Source: JAPPHA01 sp963662705
GTDB taxonomy: Bacteria; Pseudomonadota; Alphaproteobacteria; Rhodobacterales; Rhodobacteraceae
NCBI GenBank assembly: GCA_963662705.2
Contig: OY759767.1
Span: forward strand, 868,001 to 932,000
Direction of reading: 5' to 3'
Length of the DNA: 64,000 nucleotides
Positions 38,830 through 47,850 of this stretch are shown here, one piece after another. Position 1 is the stretch's first letter. Every line of letters begins with the position of its first letter. The notes beneath the pieces are model-generated. The model was not told the DNA's origin, ran no database searches, and saw only the letters and a list, made by a program, of their open reading frames with translations. The translations under genes and the position numbers were made by a program.

Positions 38830-39254
38830 CTTGGCCGGACCCAGGCGGCTTGGCAATGCAACCGCCCTGGTCGCGCACCTTGGCGGATATCGCGACCGCG
38901 AGCAATGACCCGGACACCCGCAACCAGATCATGTGGACCGGCTACAACCAGCTGACCAGTGCTGCGATCGGCCACGAAGTCGGCTGTGACACCGGCTTCC
39001 AGGCCGGTCGGAAACATGCGCTGCGAGAAAACGGAAGACCCTTGGTAATTCACAATCTGCCATGTCTCGGCAGGACCAGCGACACGATCGAATCCGAACC
39101 AAGGATTCCGGGATCCCAAACCATATGCACAATAGAGGCGCCACGACGATCTCTCTTCGGCCGCCTCGCTCCCATTCAGGAGAGTCTCAAGTCCGTCACG
39201 ACGATCGAGGCGTTCCCGGCGCCAGTCCGAAACCTCCGTCTCATCCCGTCCCAC
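38830..39254 (-). pseudogene. Possible decayed PLP enzyme of Cys/Met metabolism; surrounding 38.1-39.46 kb otherwise unexplained
   Basis: A minus-strand frame is open from 39254 to 38058 (398 codons, the usual length of a cystathionine or methionine gamma-lyase) but is not clearly homologous along its length. Between about 39100 and 38880 it reads DFVADRSTGQL then HDLVAGVRVIA, which I align by eye to the family segment DLVVHSATKYL..GHSDLVAGV, with the PLP lysine replaced. Base composition by codon position does not favour either strand. The neighbouring Lrp and E1 genes recall the mdeR-mdeA-mdeB methionine-degradation locus of Pseudomonas putida, where mdeA encodes such a lyase. Treat this as a weak hypothesis. 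Confidence 0.2.
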
Positions 39255-39463
39255 TCCGTTTGCCCCTGCAGGACCCGCTTGGGGAATTAGCCCGCAGCCT
39301 CCAGCCGCGCGATGTGCTGGGGTGAGTGCAGAACAAGCTCCTTCACTTGCCGTGTGGACAAGATCCTCATCAAGATGTCATCCGTGCTGGGCGCATGGCG
39401 TTGTCCTGGTGGTGACAACCCCGAGGTAACCCGAACATGGCAGCAATTGGCGTTGGCAGGCGC

Positions 39464-39916
39464 TCACGACAAACGCGCCAACCCGGACTTGACGCGCCGC
39501 AACGGGATCGAGGACTCGATCGATGCGACGGCCGGGATCTTCGTCAGGCGGCCGGTCAGAAACGCCTCGAACTCGCTGATGTCCCGCACGGCCACCCTGA
39601 GCAGGTAGTCGCGGTTGCCCGTCATCAGCCAGCAATCGACGACCTCCGGATACTTGCTGATCGCCGCCTCGAACTCGGTCAACGCGTCGTCCACCTGCCG
39701 GACCAGCTTGACGGAAACAAAGACCGAAAATGGGAATCCCGCCTGGCTCTCATCGATGAGGGCGCGATAGCCGGCGATGACACCGGCCTTTTCAAGCAGC
39801 CGAATGCGACGGGCGCAGGGCGATGGGCTTAGCCCGACACGCTCACTCAGGTCATGGAAGGTGATCCGCGCATTGTCCTGCAACTCGCGGAGAATCGCCG
39901 CATCAATCTGATCCAT
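39464..39916 (-). CDS. Lrp/AsnC family transcriptional regulator (MdeR/BkdR-like)
   Basis: The protein has 150 residues. The N-terminal HTH (MDQIDAAILRELQDNARITF, then LSERVGLSPSPCARRIRLLEKAGVI) is followed by the RAM ligand-binding domain (VDCWLMTGNRDYLLRVAV, then ISEFEAFLTGRLTKIPAV). It is divergent from the 2-oxoacid dehydrogenase E1 gene. In Pseudomonas the Lrp-type MdeR controls a homologous E1 (MdeB), so local, amino-acid-responsive control of that gene is the likely role. Matching 8-base boxes lie in the shared intergenic region. Confidence 0.93.
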   Translation of the reverse strand: MDQIDAAILRELQDNARITFHDLSERVGLSPSPCARRIRLLEKAGVIAGYRALIDESQAGFPFSVFVSVKLVRQVDDALTEFEAAISKYPEVVDCWLMTGNRDYLLRVAVRDISEFEAFLTGRLTKIPAVASIESSIPLRRVKSGLARLS

Positions 39917-39938
39917 TGGTTGAATCCATCAAAATTTC

Positions 39939-40025
39939 TGACAATAGCGGGCCATTTGACCATAATCATGACCAAGACGGGGTAAATTTGCAAGGTTTCG
40001 GCGGCCAATTCGCGCTATATTGTCA
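39939..40025. promoter_or_regulatory. Inverted TGACAATA/TATTGTCA boxes between Lrp gene and E1 gene
   Basis: TGACAATA at 39939-39946 and its exact reverse complement TATTGTCA at 40018-40025 flank the divergent promoters. The match extends to GCG shortly inward of each box. Paired half-sites at this spacing suit DNA wrapping or bridging by an Lrp octamer. They are seen in the sequence; their use by the adjacent Lrp regulator is inference. Confidence 0.4.
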
Positions 40026-40054
40026 TCGATATGCTCCAAGGGGCCAGAACGACG

Positions 40055-42451
40055 ATGAGCGCGTTCGATGTCATAGGCTTGACGGAACTGGAACGGCGGG
40101 TCCTGTGGCTTGCCACCTGGACCATCCATCACGCCAACCACGTCCGCGAAGCGGATGAGATCAAGGTGGGCGGGCATCAGGCCTCTTCCGCTTCCCTCGC
40201 CACGATCATGACCGCGCTCTACTTCGCCATCCTGAAGCCGCAAGACAGGGTCGCGGTCAAACCCCACGCGTCGCCGGTTTTCCATGCCATTCAATACCTG
40301 GCCGGCCGTCAGACTGTTGAGAAGCTCAGGAACTTCCGTGGCTTCAGGGGCGCCCAGAGCTATCCGTCGCGGACAAAGGACACTGACGATGTCGACTTTT
40401 CCACCGGCTCCGTCGGATTGGGGGTCGCACAGACCCTCTTCTCATCTCTGGTGCAGGATTACGTGACCGCCCACGGCTGGATGGGCGATCGCCCCGAGGG
40501 GCGCATGGTGGCTCTCATCGGCGACGCGGAGATGGACGAGGGCAACATCTACGAGGCGTTGGTAGAAGGTTGGAAACAGGGCCTAAGGAACTGCTGGTGG
40601 GTTGTCGACTACAACCGCCAGTCCCTGGATGCGGTGGTCCGCGAGGGATTGTGGCAGAAATTCGAGCAGATCTTCGGCGACTTTGGCTGGGATGTGGTCA
40701 TTCTCAAGCACGGACGTCTGCAGGAAGCCGCCTTCGCCGAACCGGGTGGTGAGAAGCTCAAGTCGTGGATCGACGCCTGTCCCAACCAACTCTATTCGGC
40801 CCTGACGTTCCAGGGCGGGGCAGCGTGGCGGAGGCGCCTGATGGACGAAATCGGCGATCAGGGCGACGCGACCGAGCTATTGGAGAAGCGGAGCGACGAC
40901 GAACTGGCATCGCTCATGGGCAATCTTGGCGGCCACGATCTCGACGTGCTGCTTGAAGCCTTTGCCCGGGCCGAGATGAGCGACCGGCCGGTCCTGTTCG
41001 TCTGTTACACGGTCAAGGGTCAGGGCCTGCCGCTGGCCGGCCACAAGGACAACCATGCGGGCCTGCTGACGCCCGCCCAGATGGATCAGTTTCGCGATGC
41101 GTCGGGTGTCCGTCCCGGTCACGAATGGGACCCCTGGGAGGGTACCAGGCTCGAGGCCGATCGGCTCAAGCGTTTGGTCGCGGCAGCCCCGTTTTTCCAG
41201 GGTGGTAAGCGCCGCCTGGTTGGCCAACATGTCACCGTGCCCAACAGCCTGGATTTCCCCGACCCGAATAACAAACCTGTCGCCACGCAGACCGGTTTCG
41301 GGCAGATCCTCAACGAAATCGCGCGTCTGGACTCCGACTTTGCCCGCCGCGTCGTCACGACCGCCCCCGACGTTGCGGCGTCGACCAATCTGGGCGCCTG
41401 GGTCAACCGGGTCGGTCTCTTCGCCCGTGAAAGGCTGGCCGACACTTTCAAGGCCGAACGCATTCCCTCGACCTACACCTGGTCGTTCTCCCCGGAAGGC
41501 CAGCACATCGAACTCGGGATCGCGGAGGCGAACCTCTTCCTGATCCTCTCGGCGCTAGGATTGTCGCATGCCATCAACGGCGAACGGCTCCTTCCCGTCG
41601 GTACAGTCTACGATCCGTTTATCTATCGCGGCGCCGACCAGTTGAATTACGCGTGTTACCAGGACGCCCGCTTCATGCTCGTCGCGACCCCATCGGGTGT
41701 CACGCTCGCTCCGGAGGGCGGTGCCCATCAATCGATCGGAACCCCGCTTGTCGGAATCGCGCAGGATGGTCTTGCGACCTTCGAACCGGCCTTCGTCGAC
41801 GAGCTCGCGGTGATCATGCGTTTCGGCTTCGATTACATGCAGCGCAGCGGCGACGGTGACCCGGACGACCGAACCTGGCTGCGCGACGAGACGGGAGGCT
41901 CCATCTATCTGCGTCTATCGACGCGTCCGCTCCAGCAACCGTTCAGAACGATGAACCAAGAGCTTGAGCGTGGTATCATCGACGGTGCCTACTGGATGCG
42001 CGAACCTGGTCCCAACGCTGAGGTCGTCGTCGCCTTCGCTGGGGCCGTGGCGCCGGAGGCGCTCGAGGCAGTCGGCCTGATGGCTGAGGACCGTCGCGAT
42101 GTGGGGCTCCTCAACGTAACCTCTGCCGACCGACTTCAGGCTGGATGGACGGCAGCGCAGCGTGCCCGCGAACGAGGCAATGCGTCGGCACGCAGCCACA
42201 TCGAACGGTTGATGTCGACTGTGCCAGAATACTGCGCAATCGTAACCGTCACCGATGGCCATCCGGCCGCACTCGGATGGATCGGTTCCGTTCACGGACA
42301 CCGAACCCGTACCTTGGGCGTCGAGCATTTCGGTCAAACCGGAACGATTGCGGACCTCTATCATCACTATGGCATCGACACCCAGGCCGTGCTGCGTGCC
42401 GCAGAGGGTCTCTCGCCCCGCCGCCTGATCCGTTTTGTTGATGTAGCCTAA
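40055..42451 (+). CDS. Homodimeric 2-oxoacid dehydrogenase E1 component (AceE/MdeB-like, transketolase family)
   Basis: The start is 40055 (MSAFDVIGLTELE) or, less likely, 40031; 798 residues. The thiamine diphosphate site is visible as ALIGDAEMDEGNIYEALVEG with GlyAsp near residue 160 and the NR of WWVVDYNRQSLD. The C-terminal part carries EGQHIELGIAEANLFLILSALG, including the catalytic Glu of the family. Short homodimeric E1s of this type include MdeB, which decarboxylates 2-oxobutyrate from methionine breakdown. A divergent Lrp regulator supports that reading. No E2 or E3 gene is next to it. Confidence 0.9.
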   Translation: MSAFDVIGLTELERRVLWLATWTIHHANHVREADEIKVGGHQASSASLATIMTALYFAILKPQDRVAVKPHASPVFHAIQYLAGRQTVEKLRNFRGFRGAQSYPSRTKDTDDVDFSTGSVGLGVAQTLFSSLVQDYVTAHGWMGDRPEGRMVALIGDAEMDEGNIYEALVEGWKQGLRNCWWVVDYNRQSLDAVVREGLWQKFEQIFGDFGWDVVILKHGRLQEAAFAEPGGEKLKSWIDACPNQLYSALTFQGGAAWRRRLMDEIGDQGDATELLEKRSDDELASLMGNLGGHDLDVLLEAFARAEMSDRPVLFVCYTVKGQGLPLAGHKDNHAGLLTPAQMDQFRDASGVRPGHEWDPWEGTRLEADRLKRLVAAAPFFQGGKRRLVGQHVTVPNSLDFPDPNNKPVATQTGFGQILNEIARLDSDFARRVVTTAPDVAASTNLGAWVNRVGLFARERLADTFKAERIPSTYTWSFSPEGQHIELGIAEANLFLILSALGLSHAINGERLLPVGTVYDPFIYRGADQLNYACYQDARFMLVATPSGVTLAPEGGAHQSIGTPLVGIAQDGLATFEPAFVDELAVIMRFGFDYMQRSGDGDPDDRTWLRDETGGSIYLRLSTRPLQQPFRTMNQELERGIIDGAYWMREPGPNAEVVVAFAGAVAPEALEAVGLMAEDRRDVGLLNVTSADRLQAGWTAAQRARERGNASARSHIERLMSTVPEYCAIVTVTDGHPAALGWIGSVHGHRTRTLGVEHFGQTGTIADLYHHYGIDTQAVLRAAEGLSPRRLIRFVDVA

Positions 42452-42535
42452 CCAGATTCACGTCGCACCGCCGAACCCGTCGTCAAACTCCTCGCGATTT
42501 TCCGAGACCGACATCCCTTCCCGGCTTGAAAAGCG

Positions 42536-42560
42536 CCGCGCGGATGCGCGGTTTGCCTAT
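42536..42560 (+). terminator. Possible intrinsic terminator after the E1 gene
   Basis: The hairpin CCGCGC-GGAT-GCGCGG (42536-42551) is followed by TTTGCCTATGTTT. The stem is strong but the T tract is interrupted, so efficiency is uncertain. It lies 85 bases after the stop at 42451. Confidence 0.4.
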
Positions 42561-43119
42561 GTTTAAACTGTAGTATTGGCGTTTTTTTCCGGCGTAGTTT
42601 TCCGATTTATTCCTTTTTTACAATTGGTTGTGGACGCCAAGTGACAATCCTTCCTTGTCAATCCATCCATGCCTGACGAAAAAAGTTTCATCAGCGGCTT
42701 CATGTTCTTTCTCCCATTTGTGCCCCGGTTTGAACGGTGGTGAAGGAAAACCGAGGTCCCTCTCGTCGCGCCCTTTGGATAATCCTGATCCGGGTTGAGC
42801 GCTCAGATCGCGCATCGCGACGGCACGTGTCTGGCTTGGATGGATTATATCCGTACCGAAGAGAACGTACTTGCGCGTTATCCAGGCAAAAAATCGCGTG
42901 TACCGGCCAGGTATTGGCTGAACCAAATGAACGACTACAGATTGACACGCGATCACCTGCGGACGTTAATTGACCCATCTAACGTATAGACCTCCTGATG
43001 CATGAGCGTGGTTCTGCTGAATGGTAAAGTGATACCGTCGACACAATTGGTGCCGGTCACACTGCTCGCAGCGTCATCGCGCGCTTGGGATACAGTGGCA
43101 TCGCGGGAGCACGTCAGTC
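42561..43119. other. Gene-poor stretch, nothing identified
   Basis: Short frames occur on both strands (plus 42795-42989, minus 42956-42618), but none matches a family or has a good ribosome binding site. The base composition is lower in GC than its surroundings around 42.55-42.70 kb, which fits an old junction or decayed DNA. Confidence 0.4.
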
Positions 43120-43857
43120 TTGGACATCGAATCAAAGTTCCACGAACTCGCCTCCGACTGGGGAGAGTTACGTGTCTACGCGGCATGGCCAAGGTTCGAT
43201 GGCCCAGTACCTGTGGTCCTGATGTACATGGACGCATTTGGCCCGAGGCCGGAGCTGTTCTCGATCGCGCGTCAATACGCGTCGGAGGGCTTCGGGGTCC
43301 TGCTTCCAAACCTATTTGGGAGGCTGGGATCGCCGGTATTTCCTCCACCAAACCAGGAGATCGATCAGGTCAACCCGGCCGCCGTGGAAGCGAACGACAA
43401 GACGACGCTCGCAGACGGTTTGAACGACACGAAGCTGCTGGTTGAGGCGTGCGATGGGGGTGCATTCGGGTTTGCTGCCAAATTCTACACGGCGATCGGA
43501 TACTGCATGGGCGGACGATATGCCCTGTCGGGCGTGGTCGATCACCCTTCCATTACGGCCGGCGCATCTGCCCACGGTGGCCGGTTCGTAACTTCGAACC
43601 ACGACTCACCGCACCTTCTGATCGAACGCCTTGAGAAGCCTTTCAGGTTTTACTTCGCCAAGGACGACGTAACCTGCCCGGAAGAGCATCAATCCCTTGT
43701 CGAGGACTTGTGCCAACGCAGCCCGGCTGATGTTTCCTGCCATCGTATGACGGCACAACACGGGTGGTCGTTTCCTGATCGCTGGTGCTTTGATGCCGAA
43801 GCGAGCAGCACCGTCTTCCGCGAAACCGTGTCTCTGTTTCGGGAAGCCGGACTGTAG
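43120..43857 (+). CDS. Dienelactone hydrolase family protein
   Basis: A TTG start at 43120 (GGGAG upstream) gives 245 residues. The catalytic triad of the family is visible: the Cys in AIGYCMGGRYALSG near residue 129, the Asp in YFAKDDVTCPEEH, and the His in TAQHGWSFPDRW. The N-terminal RVYAAWPRFDGPVPVVLMYMDAFGPRP is also typical. Members hydrolyse dienelactones in chloroaromatic breakdown, or other carboxylic esters. The gene stands alone between gene-poor stretches, so its pathway is unknown. Confidence 0.9.
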   Translation: MDIESKFHELASDWGELRVYAAWPRFDGPVPVVLMYMDAFGPRPELFSIARQYASEGFGVLLPNLFGRLGSPVFPPPNQEIDQVNPAAVEANDKTTLADGLNDTKLLVEACDGGAFGFAAKFYTAIGYCMGGRYALSGVVDHPSITAGASAHGGRFVTSNHDSPHLLIERLEKPFRFYFAKDDVTCPEEHQSLVEDLCQRSPADVSCHRMTAQHGWSFPDRWCFDAEASSTVFRETVSLFREAGL

Positions 43858-43974
43858 GCTGACGCTGAAGATAACCTGATCTTGCCGAAGGGTCCGACAG
43901 GCCGCCAAGCCGACGTCAAACGCGATAACCGCATCGACAACCGGGCGGACCAGCGTCGCAAGGGCCCCGGCCTC

Positions 43975-44360
43975 GCCACTACATCCGTTTCCAGCAACTC
44001 GCCTGCCTTATCGAAATTCATCCGGTCACCGCCATGGTTGCCATAGAGGCGCAGAACCCCGGCGGCGCCATCAGCCAACTTGATGGCGTCCATGCAATCG
44101 GCCGCAGTCGGCCCAGCGCAGACATTGCCAATTGCGCAGGCGTCGAGCAGGCCCTCACCACGGTAGCCCGTGAACACCGGCAGGCGGCCGGAGCCATCTC
44201 CGGAAAACAGAGGCCGACTTTGCCTTTTAGAACCCCTCCAGTGCGATCGAAGACGTGCCCTCTCACCCTGCCACGCGATTAGATTTCCGGATGTGCCAAA
44301 CAGAAGCCGTCAATCGCTTCATCGGCATTGTCGTAACGGATCGTTGAGCATTTTCTTCAC
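43975..44360 (-). pseudogene. Dihydroxyacetone kinase DhaK, N-terminal remnant with frameshifts and a stop
   Basis: Reading minus from a GTG at 44360 gives KKMLNDPLR, then in another frame DEAIDGFCLAHPEI followed by a stop, then VLKGKVGL. After a second frameshift comes GDGSGRLPVFTGYRGEGLLD continued by AIGNVCAGPTAADCMDAIK and LRLYGNHGGDRMNFDKAGELLE. These pieces line up in order with the DhaK N-terminal domain (GGGSGHxPVFTGYVGKGLLD and YGNYGGDVMNFDMAGE). At least two frameshifts, one stop and loss of the C-terminal half make it non-functional. It sits 175 bases after the disrupted dehydrogenase on the same strand. Confidence 0.8.
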
Positions 44361-44534
44361 CTTGTTTTTCCTACCTGCTTCCATGCCGAGGAGCTTTGGA
44401 ACGGCAACCATGTGAAAAAGCCCTGCGTGCAGGCGGATTGACTGAAATGGATTGCCCCGACGCCGAGCGCTTCTCCCAATTTCCGCCGCCAAAACATGGC
44501 CCACGTTCCCGTAACGTGCGTATACGGTTCCTCC

Positions 44535-44736
44535 TCAAGCAATCGACGACAGTGCCTTCAGCTTCGCCTGCCAGGCGTCGGTGTTTGTCACTTCGCGATT
44601 CACGATGTCCGACGGAAGTTGGTTGTTGAGGAGTGAAAATACGGCCGCGATATCCGCAGCACCGGTTCCGGCGAAACACTCGTCGGTCCAGCACAGCGCG
44701 TGCGGCGTAACAATCACGTTGTCCAAACCGAAAAGA
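44535..44736 (-). pseudogene. D-2-hydroxyacid dehydrogenase, C-terminal fragment severed by IS
   Basis: Removing the IS256 element and one target-site copy joins this fragment in register to the N-terminal part at 46152-46999. The junction reads ADDPLFGLDNVIVTPHALCW, exactly the family sequence around the catalytic His. The restored protein would have 346 residues, ending at the stop 44535-44537. The fragment alone cannot be functional. Confidence 0.9.
44728..44736. repeat. Left target-site duplication of the IS256 element, CCGAAAAGA
   Basis: The nine bases CCGAAAAGA directly precede the left inverted repeat and recur exactly at 46152-46160 after the right one. Nine bases fits the 8-9 base duplications of IS256-family elements. 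Confidence 0.9.
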
Positions 44737-46151
44737 GGTCAAGTCCCGATTCTGCTGGATAATTTGGAGGGGCGTGCTTCCGTTTTCGGGCTTTTGACCG
44801 GCCCGTTGGCCTGTTCGTACTCTTCGTCCAGGTCCGTCCTCACCTGCTCCATTTGACGCCGCTCGAAGGCGGTCACCCCGATCGAGCGCCACTTCTCCGA
44901 AGCCCGGGTCATCGCCGCAAACATCAGCTTGAGCACGGCCTTTTCCCCCCAGGCGTTGGGAATCACCTTCATGCGGCGACGCTCCTCGCCGAACAGGCGC
45001 TCCAGCAGGTTGGTGGTCCGGATCGCCTTGCGGTGCCGCACCGGCATCCGCAGATGCGCGATGCACGCCTCGAAGTCATCCTGGAAACAGGCCACCGCGC
45101 TGGGGAACTCGCTCTCCCATTGCCGGACCAGATCGGCAGCGAGATCGCGGGCGATGGCCCGGGACGGCGCCTGGTAGGCGGCACGGGCCTGCTCGCGGAA
45201 CTCGGGCCAGGCCTCCGCGCGGGAGACCTTGGCCGCCAGGTTGCTCATGCGGTGGAACAGGCAGCGCTGGCGCTCCGAGCGCGGAAAGCAGGTCTCGATC
45301 GCCTTGATGATGCCGGGAGCGCCGTCGCAGACCACCAGAAGAGGATCGCCGAGGCCGCGGCCCCGCATGTCCTGGAAGAAGGCGGAGACAGTCTCGTAGT
45401 CCTCCTTCGAGCCCGACATGAGATGGAGCAGGACCTTTCGTCCTTCGTGGGTCATGCCCCAGGCGGCCAGAACCGGCTCGCGCCGCTGGCCCGGGCGGAT
45501 CCGCTCCGCGATGCCGTCGACGAACAGGTAGGCGATGTCGTAGCCGCCAAGGTCGCGAGTGGCGAACGCCTGGTAGTCCTGCCACAGCCGCTCTCCGATC
45601 TCGGAAACCGCGGTGCGGGAGATCAGCAGAGAACCATCGTCCTTGCGGAATGTGTCCTCGATGTCGCGCACGCTGAGGCCGCGGGCCAGCATCTCCACCG
45701 CAAGATCCTCCAGAGCCTCGCTCCGGCCCTTCAGCTGCGGCCGGATCTCCGAGCGGAACGGCTCGTCGCGGCCCGCGATCTGCGGCGCCGTGTAGTCCAC
45801 CGCACCTTCGGCCGTCTTGAGCCGGCCGGTACGATTGCCGTTGCGGTAACCACGCTCAGGATCGCCGCCGTGCTCGTAGTAGCCACGTCCGAGCGCATCG
45901 CGGCTCTCCGCCTCCAGGGCCTCCTCAATGATCAGACGGGTCGCCAGACGCACCAGCTCGCTGCGGGCATCCGGCGCCGACAGGCGGCCTTCGATCAACT
46001 GCGATAGGGTCTCGCGTGTGTGCATCGAACCGGGTATTCTCTTTTCCATGGGGCGTGTCCTTCCGTTGAGGCCAGCGAAATGCCGGCGGTTTCAATCAAA
46101 TCAACGGAAGCACGCCCCTCCCAAATTATCCAGCAGATTCTAGACTTCACC
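44737..46151 (-). mobile_element. IS256-family insertion sequence, 1,415 bp, complete
   Basis: The ends are imperfect inverted repeats of about 45 bases. The left begins GGTCAAGTC and the right (read inward) GGTGAAGTC; both then contain CTGCTGGATAATTTGG and GGGGCGTGCTTCCGTT, with one base missing in the left copy. A perfect 9-base duplication flanks the element. It carries one transposase gene, whose stop codon lies only two bases from the left end. Intact repeats, duplication and transposase indicate a recent insertion that may still be mobile. Confidence 0.93.
44739..46049 (-). CDS. IS256-family (mutator-type) DDE transposase
   Basis: The 436-residue protein has a start about 100 bases inside the right end. 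DDE residues are visible: the first Asp in IAYLFVDGIAERIR near residue 180, the second in LLVVCDGAPGIIKAIE near 245, and the Glu in RTTNLLERLFGEERRRMKV near 355. CLFHRMSNLAAKV between them is the family C/H motif. The last residues (KLSSRIGT) are read through the left inverted repeat. No frameshift is seen. Confidence 0.95.
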   Translation of the reverse strand: MEKRIPGSMHTRETLSQLIEGRLSAPDARSELVRLATRLIIEEALEAESRDALGRGYYEHGGDPERGYRNGNRTGRLKTAEGAVDYTAPQIAGRDEPFRSEIRPQLKGRSEALEDLAVEMLARGLSVRDIEDTFRKDDGSLLISRTAVSEIGERLWQDYQAFATRDLGGYDIAYLFVDGIAERIRPGQRREPVLAAWGMTHEGRKVLLHLMSGSKEDYETVSAFFQDMRGRGLGDPLLVVCDGAPGIIKAIETCFPRSERQRCLFHRMSNLAAKVSRAEAWPEFREQARAAYQAPSRAIARDLAADLVRQWESEFPSAVACFQDDFEACIAHLRMPVRHRKAIRTTNLLERLFGEERRRMKVIPNAWGEKAVLKLMFAAMTRASEKWRSIGVTAFERRQMEQVRTDLDEEYEQANGPVKSPKTEARPSKLSSRIGT

Positions 46152-46160
46152 CCGAAAAGA
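46152..46160. repeat. Right target-site duplication of the IS256 element, CCGAAAAGA
   Basis: This is the exact copy of 44728-44736. It directly follows the right inverted repeat of the element and belongs to the interrupted dehydrogenase gene. Confidence 0.9.
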
Positions 46161-46999
46161 GGATCGTCCGCGGAAGAGGGCTCTTCGGCGAACACATCCA
46201 ATCCGGCGCCTGCGATCGTGCCATCCTGCAGTGCCTTCGTAAGAGCCGCCTGGTCGACGATCGGCCCGCGGGCAGTGTTGATCAGAAAGGCAGACGGCTT
46301 CATGAGACCGAGGCGCGCGGCATTGACGAAGTGACGGGTTTCATCCGTCAGAGGGCAGTTGACGCAAAGAAAATCGGATCGGCGGAACAATTCATCCGCC
46401 GTCACGAGTTCGACGCCGAGCGACCTGGCGGTTTCTTCATCCGCGAAGGGATCGTAGGCTGCGAATCGCATGTCGAAAGGCCGCGCCATGCGGAACATCT
46501 CGGTGCCGATATTGCCTATTCCGAGCGATCCGAGCGTCTTGCCGACCAGACCGTCACCCATATGCGCCCCGCGCTGCGCCCAACCGTCCGGGCCCCGCCG
46601 GGTCAGCCGGTCCTTCACCATGAGACGGCCGGCCAGCGCCAGGATCAAGGTCATGATGGCGACTGCCACCGGCCTCCGGACACCATCGGGCGTGATGGCA
46701 ACGGCAACGTCCCTTGCCGTGCAGGCGACGATATCGACGGTGTCGTAGCCGACCCCGAACCGCGCCACCAGCGCGAGTCGGCCCTCAGCGGGGATGCTGT
46801 CCGCGTCAAAGCGTCCCGAAAGGAGGATCAGCGCGTCATAACCCTCCATGTCGGCGGCATCGATCCGCCCGTTGCGCAACGGAATGTACGACCACTCGAT
46901 ACGCGGATCGTCCAGAGGCGACAGATCGAAGGAGGGAAAGGCGGGCGACCCGTCTGACCTCTGGAAGTCCTGGCTGATCGCGACGCGACATTTGCTCAT
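46152..46999 (-). pseudogene. D-2-hydroxyacid dehydrogenase, N-terminal and cofactor-binding part, severed by IS
   Basis: The ATG at 46999 overlaps the upstream aldolase stop as ATGA. The sequence has the nucleotide fold LGSLGIGNIGTEMFRMARPF, the catalytic Arg region LINTARGPIVDQAAL and Glu region AGLDVFAEEPSSADDPLF. It then runs into the insertion sequence. The 64 residues with the catalytic His lie on the other side at 44535-44736. Apart from the insertion the frame is undamaged, so loss is recent. Its pairing with an HpcH/HpaI aldolase suggests sugar-acid metabolism. Confidence 0.9.
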
Positions 47000-47796
47000 G
47001 ACGTCGCTCCCCCGGCGATCGGCGCATCGCCGATCGCACCACGGATGCCTTCGAAACCATCCCGCAAGGCCTTCTGCAGGAGCCAAGTGTCACCGAGGTA
47101 GCAGATGAAATCGACGCCCTCGCCGTAAACGCGGGCCGCCTCCTCCGGTGACCCGATCAGCCGGCCGACGCTCTTCGAGTGCCGACGCGCCGCGGCCATG
47201 ACGGTTGCCACCGCATCCTTGAACCGGGCGGCGTTGTAGTCGCCAGGAATGCCAAGTGAAACGCTAAGATCGGTATGACCGATCCATAGGCAGTCGACCC
47301 CGTCGATGGCAGCGATCGCGTCAGCGTTTTTGACCCCTTCTGCGGTTTCAATCAACGGAACGAAAGATGTGCGGGCGTTACCGGCCTTAAGGGCATCGGC
47401 GGGCACGAGAGCGTTGTAGTCGTCATGAGCGATCCCGAAGGCGCAGCCCCGCTTGCCCTCGGGGGCATACTTGATCGCGTCGAGACAAGCACGCGCCTGT
47501 TCGACCGTAGAAAGCATGGGTGGAACGACGCCTTGCGCCCCGATGTCACACAACCTGGCCAGGTGATGGGCCGACTGGGAAGGTGGGCGCGTCACGGAAG
47601 CGATACCGACATCATGTAGCTGACCGAGCACATCCCTGATGGTCTCGAACGAAAACCCGCTGTGCTCCATGTCGACAACCGCAAACTGGCACCCTGCGGA
47701 CTTGAGAATTCGCCCAAACCCAGGCGAAGCGAACTGGCCGACATACGTACCGACCTTGAGTTCCCTGCTTTCAGTCATCTGGCGGAATGATGCCAT
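46996..47796 (-). CDS. HpcH/HpaI family aldolase (2-oxo-3-deoxy acid aldolase type)
   Basis: The 266-residue protein has the family pattern GQFASPGFGRILKSAGCQFAVVDMEHSGFS, the Arg in SVTRPPSQSAHHLARL, the metal Glu in PLIETAEGVKNADAI, and GVDCLWIGHTDLSVSLGIPG. Class II aldolases of this family split 4-hydroxy-2-oxo acids to pyruvate and an aldehyde. It overlaps the disrupted dehydrogenase by four bases (ATGA). It may be the last intact member of a decaying operon, downstream of an ABC-transporter remnant. Confidence 0.92.
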   Translation of the reverse strand: MASFRQMTESRELKVGTYVGQFASPGFGRILKSAGCQFAVVDMEHSGFSFETIRDVLGQLHDVGIASVTRPPSQSAHHLARLCDIGAQGVVPPMLSTVEQARACLDAIKYAPEGKRGCAFGIAHDDYNALVPADALKAGNARTSFVPLIETAEGVKNADAIAAIDGVDCLWIGHTDLSVSLGIPGDYNAARFKDAVATVMAAARRHSKSVGRLIGSPEEAARVYGEGVDFICYLGDTWLLQKALRDGFEGIRGAIGDAPIAGGATS

Positions 47797-47850
47797 TGCT
47801 TTTCCTCTTCTTTCTGGCGGATCGACGCTGGGCCGACCGCCGGACCGCTG

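Noticed and set aside
43002..43445. 147-codon plus-strand frame
   Set aside because: It overlaps the dienelactone hydrolase gene in another frame and has no homology.
44853..46007. 384-codon plus-strand frame inside the IS element
   Set aside because: Antisense shadow of the transposase; IS256 elements have a single gene on the other strand.
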